This document shows positions 56,092-64,000 of a stretch of DNA of 64,000 nt, one piece after another (position 1 is the first letter of the stretch; each line of letters starts with the position of its first letter). The notes beneath the pieces were generated by a model. It was given only the letters and a program-made list of their open reading frames with translations. It had not been told where the DNA came from and searched no databases. A program made the translations under genes and the position numbers. The DNA comes from Nomia melanderi (taxonomy: Eukaryota; Arthropoda; Insecta; Hymenoptera; Halictidae): positions 17,957,501 through 18,021,500 of the forward strand of contig NC_135007.1 of assembly GCF_051020985.1 (NCBI RefSeq). The letters run 5' to 3'.

Positions 56092-57045
56092 GATGATTTC
56101 GAATGCTTTATAGGACGCCTCAAGAAAACTAAAGAAATTTCAGACATCTCCGTCAAGCAGTGGTTAAGATTAGTGATCACGATCGAATCGACATCTGGAA
56201 ATCTGAAAGGAGACAGTGATTCAACAATGAATAACATCGGTAGTGTTTCATGTTTTTATCCAGATGACAGATCAGCTTATTCGGATGAAAACAATGCGTT
56301 CTTTCGAAATCTATCAGGAATAAATTTGCCAGAGAAGATTTTATTCGTAATCGACACTGTCAGGGAGAAGAATTGCACTCCGTTCAAACTATCCACAGGA
56401 GCAGAATACATGCCTCTGTTTATGATGAAACGAGTCGTAGAAAATTTTGTTTGCATCAAATCTACCATTCAACGGAGTCACGAATATGCGATAATGACTT
56501 TAAATTCCCAAGGTGCTCGTTGGATTTGTGATTTTACTAGTAACATAAAAAGCATAGTTGGCCATTTGGACATTATCGACGAAGACACATGCGAAGAAGA
56601 TCTAAGCGCTTACGATCTTGGACAGCTATTCGAAAGGATACAATCAAAAGTGCCTTTGCCACCAAAGAAGCATACCAGTACCTTACTTCCGACATTCGTG
56701 ACCAGAGTAATTTTAATGTACTCTCGATCGAACGATATTCCAAAATTCCTAACTAGTAAGAAATTCTTTGATAATCTTACAGAAAATTGGTGCTTCTTCA
56801 TAGACGTGTTGTACATACACGAACCTCCAGATTCGAAAAATTTGTGTGAAGAAATTTATGCTGAAATGGCAATGCTGGATACAGCAAATTATTCGTATAT
56901 ATTAGAAGTTGGAAAAAATGCGGCAAAATTGCACGATAATATGGCAAAATTATTGGCACACCCATTACAACGACCATCTCAGAAAGATGCATGTTATACA
57001 ATTTATTCATCTTTGAATTTGCAAAAAACATATACCAATACCTAG
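56092..57045 (+). CDS. BABAM1: BRISC and BRCA1-A complex member 1 (MERIT40) homologue, last exon; 5' end unresolved
   Basis: VWA-like scaffold that holds together the K63-deubiquitinase complexes BRISC and BRCA1-A. This exon encodes 317 residues to the stop. Family signatures: LPEKILFVIDT, a VWA-type first strand; MKRVVENFVCIKSTIQRSHEYAIMTL; ARWICDFTSN; LGQLFERIQSKVPLP; FVTRVILMYSRS; FFIDVLYIHEPP; and the C-terminal AKLLAHPLQRPSQKDACY, nearly identical across animals. No in-frame ATG lies between the preceding stop near 56044 and this exon. The sequence before GATGATTTC is TTTTTCCCAACAG, a 3' splice site in phase 0, so the initiating exon is upstream. A TTG at 56074 in the open frame is intronic, not a start. 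Confidence 0.87.
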   Translation, partial: DDFECFIGRLKKTKEISDISVKQWLRLVITIESTSGNLKGDSDSTMNNIGSVSCFYPDDRSAYSDENNAFFRNLSGINLPEKILFVIDTVREKNCTPFKLSTGAEYMPLFMMKRVVENFVCIKSTIQRSHEYAIMTLNSQGARWICDFTSNIKSIVGHLDIIDEDTCEEDLSAYDLGQLFERIQSKVPLPPKKHTSTLLPTFVTRVILMYSRSNDIPKFLTSKKFFDNLTENWCFFIDVLYIHEPPDSKNLCEEIYAEMAMLDTANYSYILEVGKNAAKLHDNMAKLLAHPLQRPSQKDACYTIYSSLNLQKTYTNT

Positions 57046-57239
57046 TAGCTTCCATTATTATTCAGATAGAAATTGTACGTTTCTTGTATTTAAAAGAATA
57101 AGACCGTCACGGTATGTAAATGCAAAAATAATTCCGATTTTCAAAACAACGCTCACCATCATTGTTACCAATAAAAGTATTATTAGCACCATCATCGTTG
57201 CCATTCATCGTTATAGTTGTAATTATTATCGTTGCTAAT

Positions 57240-57312
57240 GTTTTAGTGGTAGTGGTGGTAGTAGTAGTAGCAGTAACAGTTGTTGTCGTTATTATTGTTA
57301 TTATTATTATTA
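57240..57312. repeat. Degenerate triplet repeat (GTA/GTG, then TTA)
   Basis: Imperfect 3-bp periodicity in the 3' flank shared by BABAM1 and the laccase. Confidence 0.7.
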
Positions 57313-57396
57313 GATGTTCAATATCAATTTTGTATCCATTGGACGATGACTCTTTTGCAATATACCATGAACATGACATACACGTGTGACTATATA

Positions 57397-57402
57397 AATA
57401 AA
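57397..57402 (+). terminator. Poly(A) signal AATAAA for BABAM1
   Basis: Canonical hexamer about 350 bases after the stop; an earlier AATAAA occurs near 57169. Confidence 0.45.
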
Positions 57403-57409
57403 AAAGGTA

Positions 57410-57415
57410 TTTATT
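57410..57415 (-). terminator. Poly(A) signal AATAAA for the laccase
   Basis: Plus-strand TTTATT, about 480 bases past the laccase stop. Confidence 0.4.
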
Positions 57416-57891
57416 TACGAGTGTACATATATAAAAATATACAACTTGGGCATTATTATAATTGCGTACGTGTAAAATTATACACTACACAATTGCAATA
57501 CTTTATCAGGCATTACTCGAAACAGCGTCGTACTTGTGCACTGGTCGCAAATCTCGATAAATATGTCTCTAAAAACGACGGTATCACAGTGTAGAAATTA
57601 CAGAATCACTTTACCTAAATTACGATAGAATTACACTGCAAAACTTACGGATACGGTTGATACGTTCGTTACGTTCGTTACGTGTTTACAAATTCAACGA
57701 TTAAAACCGCATCGAGTGTGCGTTACGTTTGTATGTACGTGAGTAACGAAGGGAAACAATAATACTGTAAAATCGTGAGGTCAGCTCGTTCTCGTTCGAA
57801 AGAAAAACGTATCTGTTCGTTTCACCTCTTGTTACCGCAATCGTCGAGCGAAACGGGATGGCAGAATCTACGTATCGTAGTTTCTGTATAA

Positions 57892-60800
57892 TTACAGGTA
57901 TGTGCAGTATTGGCCGGGTTCTCTAAACGGTAGAGTAACGAGAAGACAGAAGGAAAGTAGAAAGAATGAAACTGTCGGGTTTTGCGTCGAGGAAGAGATT
58001 CGTAATGTTTTTAGAACTCGAGCCAACAGATGCACGAATTGCGGTGTACCATTATCGCTCGTTACGGTATTCGATACTTCTTCCGATGGGTCCTTTACGG
58101 CGCTCACAGCAAGTACGGTATCAGCAAATTCCCCGTGCGGATCATTCTTCGATCGCCAATTGCCGCAATGAGGGAAGTTGCGTGGTACAGGTGGCATATC
58201 TTCGTCTTCTCCAACTTTGAAAACCAAGGACATTCCTACTTCGGCGTGAAACTCGATGTGGCAATGAAACAACCAATAACCTGAATCGAACGAAAGAACG
58301 TATTTACATATTACGTATTTACCTGTTTCACAGAGTATACAGAAGTGAAATGCAGAAGTGTACAGGAGAAAATAGGGTAGTGTGCTGTCGTATATGTACG
58401 TACCTGGATTATTGGCATGAAATCGTATAACGGTGTAACCACCATCCGGTACTGTCACTGTATCCTTTAAAGGAGCGCGATCAAGATTTCTGCGTATCAA
58501 ACCTTTTCTATCCAATTCCCTGACGGTCTCGACCGTGACGTTTCTACCGACCCTTTCCATTGCGACCACGCGAAATTGGTATCCATGAAGATGAAACGGA
58601 TGATTCGCGTCGTAAGCAAATCCTGGGAACCAGTGACCGTTAAGGCTATAGAATCTACGCTACAGACGTTTCGCGGTTGAGCGCAGGGGTCGAGCGGTGA
58701 AATACGAACCTTCGTCTACCAGAACTACCTCCACCACGCTTCCGAGTTTCACTCGAAGGACATGAGTACAAGCACAATAAGTCTGTTCGCATCCTTGTAC
58801 AGTGCTCTCGTTGCAGAATCGATTCTGATCTACAATATCCCGCTGGGACAACAGCGGAACGGATGGTAATTTCATCGAGATGTGATTCAGTTGCGGAGTT
58901 AGAACCCGCTTAGTTATATTAACTGGAAAAATGTAAACGACTCGTGTCAGATGTACGTGCCTACGGAGACACGATTCAAGGTAAATTACGGTACATTACA
59001 GCAGAAGCACCTTGCTCGAATCCGTACAAATTGCTACGATGAAAATGTGGATTGTCCTTTTTATAGAAATCGTAAGACACGTAAAATTGGTAATCAGGCT
59101 CGAGGGTGTTTGACTCGTCGTTCTCGTCCATTGCTCTCAGCAATGGCACGCTGAGGCTACTGTTCCTTTCGGTGCCCTCGTTTAAACCGTTTACTCGCTG
59201 GAACGAGTTAGCTCGGTTATTTTATTAGAGCTGGTCGCGCGACATAAATACAGATCCTTCTGAGAAATTGCTCGTATGAAATATCGAAATCTCGTACCTT
59301 CTCATCCGACAGATCGTCCAATTCGCGCTCGTAAGTGACTCGACCTTTCGGATCTTGCTCGATCGCACCATCGTATCGCAGTATGCCAACTTGAAAAGCC
59401 TTCGTGAATCTTTCGTCGCAGTCCATTAATCCTCGAACTCGAATCCAATAATTGTCGATTTTTTGATTCGCCTCGAGAACAAAGTCAAATCTTTCGCCAG
59501 CGTAGCTTACCAAAGTTTTCGCTAAATAAACACAGGTGAAGACCCGTACCTTTAATATTCGTTCGCCTTCTTGCAACACAACTACCTACCCACTACAAAC
59601 GTGTACAACAAGGCAAGTAGGCAAGTAATGCGTGTACAAGCTCGTACGTACGAACACACTCACGTACCTTGGACCGGTTCGACATCGCGACCATCCGAAC
59701 TGATTATGTTCATGGTGTGATTGTCGATGGACAACTCGACCGGACAATTAAGAAACTCGGCATTGATCAGTCGAAATCTGTATCTTGTATTCTGCAAGTA
59801 ACGGGTAGCTAGTTACAGGAACGATAAGTGTTTTCGGTCTGTCGTCCCGCGATATTTTTCATAGAATTTCCCCGTTACCTGTTTAACGAGAAACGTTGCG
59901 ACAGGCATTGCAGCGGAAACGTTGTTTTCAGTCGGAGCAGTCGTGAAACGACCCAAGCCGTTGATCAATATGTTTGGCGGTTTGTTGTCTCCACCCGCGT
60001 AGTGATGATCTAGAAACTTGTCTATTCCTAATTCGCGCGTCCAATCCAGGATTAGTATGACGTGTTCGTCGATGTCGTACAAATCACGATGCCAGTTGAT
60101 CTTTGGAGGCGTACGAACTATCAGTGAGCCGAATACACCGTCGCCTCGCTGAAAACCTAAGCGGAGAGCCAGTTTTCGATGAAAAAGAAATAACGTCGAG
60201 TCCGATAGAAATGAAATCGCTCGAAGCCGCACCTAAATGCGAATGCCAGAAATGCGTGCCTGCTTCGGTAGCGAAGTAGTCGTATCGGAAACTCGATCCC
60301 GGTGAAATCGGACATTGGGACACGTACGGTACACCGTCCATGTAGGGTGTTGCAACGTGATGTTGCCCATGCCAGTGCATCGCGGTACTCTCCGAGTGCA
60401 ACAAATTGATTACGTCGACTATTACTCTGTCGCCTCTGCATACCTACGGACGAGTAAGCGGCTTGAAACAAGTTTTAGCTTTCGGTGGAAGAATGTCGGA
60501 GTGCACAGCGATTAGCGATTTGCATGTTTGTTTATGCTTCGAATCCGAATAGGGCACCACTCTCCGAGTACCGTTTCCACGGCCGATCGCGAAGAAACCA
60601 CGCCTCGGCAGGGTACACGCAGTTTCCAAGGTCGTCGAATAACCGTAAAAGTCGCGACGCGCGTTTGAACAATTTTACTCGATAAATCGTATCCGTAACA
60701 AACCTATTCATCGAGAGTCCAAGCAAATTCTGTTCTCGCTTCGATCGGGAATCCCATCGGTGATCGCAAATTACCGCAATCCTCGAGAAACTGGAAAACC

Positions 60801-61465
60801 AACAACGACGGTAGATCGGACGGCGATGGAAATGAAGCTGTGCGTGCAAATAGGCGACGCGTTTACGCATTCGCGAAATTCCGCGATGAAAACGTTCTCG
60901 TCGCTCGAAGGAAAGTGTGCGTGTACACCTTCTCAATGGGATATATGCGGGTAGTTGGTTGAGCAGATGCTACGCTTACGTACGTTGCTCGCGCGTGTAC
61001 GTATTACGCATCCACACACACGCGAATACATACCTCGATACGCGGGCCCGGCATTTGCCGATTCACTGTCAAAATTGATCTTCCCGTGCCATCGGCTGGA
61101 ACACAATGCATTCGAAAGCAATCGGTAATATTGAACGGGCAATCGTAACACGCCTTGCTCATTGTTCGATAAGCCTCCAATTTGAAAATGTAACGGCATT
61201 CCAGCGGAGGAGCTCCGTCCGTACAATTTCGGCGACAAGGATGGTTTCTCCAGTCAAACGTATCGGCTGTTTCCGGGTCGATACGTACAAATTCGGAAAC
61301 ATCGGAGGCTGTTGGCATCATTTCTAAAACGAACAGCGATACACATTGGATTTGTAATGCGGTTATCCACGCGTCTTCATTGATTGTTCACTCACCGGAG
61401 GTACCACAGGCTCGAGACAACAGTAGAATTTCAATGAAAATACGTACAACCTTCCAATCTGACAT
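57892..61465 (-). CDS. Laccase (multicopper oxidase), secreted or membrane-anchored
   Basis: Copper oxidase that oxidises phenols or metals with reduction of oxygen to water; insect members act in cuticle tanning or iron handling. Ten exons: 61396-61465, 61034-61323, 60233-60443, 59879-60156, 59668-59791, 59298-59521, 59011-59197, 58710-58922, 58404-58622, 57892-58280; 734 residues in frame. A signal peptide (MSDWKVVRIFIEILLLSRAC) leads into the insect Cys-rich region (CRRNCTDGAPPLECRY...ACYDCP). All copper motifs are intact: HWHGQHH (143), HFWHSHLG (about 186), HPFHLHG (540) and HCHIEFHAEVGM (611), with Met as the likely axial ligand. The exon at 59197 starts RVNGLNEGT, a family motif. The tail ends in a hydrophobic segment (SFFLLSFCLLVTLPF) that may be a lipid-anchor signal or membrane helix. 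Subtype (tanning laccase 2 versus MCO1-type) is not decided. Confidence 0.93.
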
Positions 61466-64000
61466 CTTGCGGTGATCTGCAAATGACGTGTACTTGACAA
61501 ATCTCGTGGTTCTTTAATCAGAAACGCTACGATCACTTTAATATGCGCGAACATCTTTAATGATAATTTACATTGGAAAATTACATTACGAATACACCTG
61601 CAAATATCGAGTACACGCGATACGTGTATCTCGTGTATATGTCTGTGCCCCAGTAAGTGGAAAACAAATGCGCTTATCTAATCTGGATATCACGAAAAGA
61701 ACGTCTAGCAAACGAGACTTTAAGATCCGAACGAGTTTCGAAGCATCTTGAAATGTAAATGCACACGATAGATATGTATGTTTGACTCGAGTGCTCCACT
61801 TATTTACAATACTCGTAAAACAATACTCGGTGTGTACCGTGATGCGCGAGAAATTGTTCAATCCCGCTACTACAGGGAGAGGCGCGAATAGGAAAACAGT
61901 AATAGCTATTCTGTTACATAGCGTGTAACGTTGATGGGAAAAATTGCAAAAATTCCTCGACAGACTTACGGAACTGAACAATTTCGTCAACTTTCGCGTT
62001 ACCACCGTTTGCCCGGAAATCCCCCCTCCCGGCCAGAAAGCCACCCTCTTTCCCGTTTTCTCTTTCTCCGAAGATTCACGCGTAACATTTATTCCCCCCT
62101 GATAGAGCAGTCCGTCATTGTTGCGACAGCAAATAGAAATACTTGTTTTTGTCGGTATTGGGTGTCACAGGTTCAGGACAGATGTCGAAACGTCTCGTTG
62201 GGCAACACACGTGCGCGGTGCTCGGTGTAGCTCGTTTGGAAAATGGCTAAACACGTACGATCCTTTGGTCGCGTTGTCGCGGTCGGATATACGTTATTCG
62301 CTCGTCTCACGTCCGCTCGTCCTAACGCTCGCGACTATGAAAAATCAACGATGTTTTAAGAAAGACTGGATCAATGCAGCGCCATCCGTTTCTCTATACA
62401 GGAATTCTCTGGAGGTCACGCGTGCCCCACGACGACGACGACGAATCGAATCGCCACCGGTCCTCTTACTTTACCCGATTAACGTATGTATAAACAACGA
62501 TACATATAACGTCACTGTACACGTGTAACGTCACTCGTGCAACATCACGGGTATTCCTACAGCCGTGGAGCGCTCGAAAAATGGCTATCGTCATCCACTG
62601 AATCGTTGCGAATGAAAATTAATAATCCATTAATCTTCCATTTTCTTCGAAAGAACAAATCCTTGAATTTCCCCGTCTCTCATCCGTGTATACGTGTTTT
62701 CCTTTTTCCTCCTTTCCTCTTTCTTTTCCTTTTTTCTCTTTTCTCTTTTTCTCTTTTTCTCTTTTTCTCTTTTTCTTTCTGGTAAGCGCAAATGTAAAAT
62801 CATGCTACCTCTCCGAATCTTCGGGTCACGTTTTAAGGTACCTCGAGTTGCGGAGGAATAAAATATTCGACTTTACGGAAAACCACGAACTTTTCCGCCT
62901 CCCGCGACAGACATTTCTCTCTTTACGATCTTTATAATTCTGTACAATTGGGATCACGTTCAAACCATTTCGGATCACGAATTTTCCTGTACTTTTATCT
63001 TGTATAAAATGTTTGTAACATCGACGCCGAAAAACCACGCAGAAGGTATCGTAACATATCCTTAAAACGATAAACATAGGGTTCGGAGAGGGAGAGTTTT
63101 TCTGCAGAAACGGAACGCGTCACGGTTTTTCCCATACGGCCTGTACACGTGACTCGATCGTTACTCACTTCTCAATTTCCGCAATACGTAATTAATAATT
63201 CACCATCTCAAGTGATCCTAACTAAGAGGCATGACTTACAAGTGACGTACAATGTGATGCACAGCTTCGACGAGATTCTCGGCCAACGTTTACCAGGAAA
63301 AGAGATGTTCATTTCGAAAGCTAATTTCGAGGCGATGCAAGGTCGATGCATCGACTATACATGTATTTGCCGTAAGAGAGAGAATATGAAAATAACGAGA
63401 GTGATATTCTCTAACCGTAACCGCAACACGTGGCGTCTCGTACGTATATTCAACGGGCTTACGCAATTATACTGTTCGAGAAACAGGTGGAAAGGGAAAC
63501 ACGTAGAAGACACGGTGGATGTATATTCGTAAAAATAATTACTTGTAGCGTATATCGACATCGATATCCAACAACGAACACGAACAACGAAACCATTTCT
63601 AATGAAAACAGTGGCGCGTCAACGAATACTTGAAAATGCACCAGTTACCCGCCGAATTGCATCGTTGGAATCACAAGGAAGAAGGACGAAAAAACTATAT
63701 TCGCATAACAATAGACGGCCGGAAAGGGATGATTAAAAACTGTGTATCTATAAGAAGAAGGCGAAGAACGAGAAGAGGAAAAAGATGAGAATCAGACAGA
63801 AAAAATAAAGAGACCAAAGTAGCGTAACTTTAAGTTTACGTAAGATCGTTAACCTTTGTGTAATAACGGTGTCGGAGAAGATGACTACGCATCAGTATGT
63901 CAGTGCCAAGCCATGCGCAAGGACGCGCAAGAACGTTCCCCCCGATCATCGCTTTCAATGGTTTCTCCGTGCCTTCTACGCGCAGTTACACGTGCATCTG
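61466..64000. other. Region upstream of the laccase, no gene recognised
   Basis: Probably laccase promoter and 5' untranslated sequence. It contains a TTTTTCTC-type pyrimidine array (about 62708-62780). Open frames are short and resemble no family I know. A GA-rich stretch lies near 63750-63815. Confidence 0.5.
62700..62780. repeat. CTTTTT-type pyrimidine tandem repeat
   Basis: Imperfect TTTTCTC/CTCTTTTT units forming a pure pyrimidine strand of about 80 bases. Confidence 0.85.

Larger units (their letters stand above)
57046..57891. other. Convergent 3' region BABAM1 / laccase
   Basis: Contains a GTAGTG/TTATTA triplet patch (about 57240-57312) and back-to-back poly(A) signals: AATAAA at 57397-57402 for BABAM1 and its complement at 57410-57415 for the laccase. 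No gene recognised. Confidence 0.55.

Overview
This is an animal nuclear genome window. The proteins are insect-like: a copper laccase, NPAT/Mxc with a LisH domain, a Numb-associated-type kinase and Tim23. Introns are short (often 60-120 nt), CpG is not depleted, intergenic DNA is AT-rich and simple-sequence repeats are dense. A hymenopteran, most likely a bee, fits best; this is inference from gene content and style, not a database match. I saw no prokaryotic operons, CRISPR array, recognisable transposon or RNA gene.

Layout from left to right, with strand: repeat-rich intergenic DNA (1-4942); Sirt1 (-, 4943-9357); Tim23 (+, 11274-12293); a four-pass membrane protein resembling TMEM179 (+, 14944-15880); a 13-coding-exon AAK1/Nak-type kinase (-, 18286-29641) with a 3.9 kb intron; SNAPC4, read from a single 2.8 kb exon (+, 30600-33371); lipase maturation factor 2 (-, 33919-36929); PET100 (-, 37654-37911); the NPAT/mxc homologue (+, 38468-46394); PC4/SUB1 (-, 46959-47478); TMEM181 (-, 49552-52078); the splicing factor CDC40/PRP17 (-, 52814-55152); BABAM1/MERIT40 (+, last exon 56092-57045); a laccase (-, 57892-61465); and intergenic DNA to the end. 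Gene models were built by joining open segments at splice sites on reading phase and family similarity. Every model except BABAM1 closes in frame.

Most genes are housekeeping. Several are arranged head to head (Sirt1/Tim23, Nak/SNAPC4, PET100/NPAT, CDC40/BABAM1), which suggests shared promoter intervals. Two are tail to tail with nearly touching poly(A) signals (NPAT/PC4 and BABAM1/laccase). Themes include gene expression (SNAPC4 for snRNA genes, NPAT for histone genes, PC4, CDC40), mitochondria (Tim23, PET100), the secretory and endocytic membrane system (LMF2, Nak, TMEM181) and cuticle or extracellular oxidation (laccase). No pathway-level clustering is evident.

I did not find a wholly new system. 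The most interesting signals concern gene structure. Sirt1 has a 102-nt, stop-free, frame-preserving intron inside the conserved C-terminal activating peptide. Nak has a symmetric 48-nt micro-exon. LMF2 has a GC-AG intron. Triplet-repeat expansions code for poly-Glu in Sirt1 and poly-Ser/Asn in NPAT.
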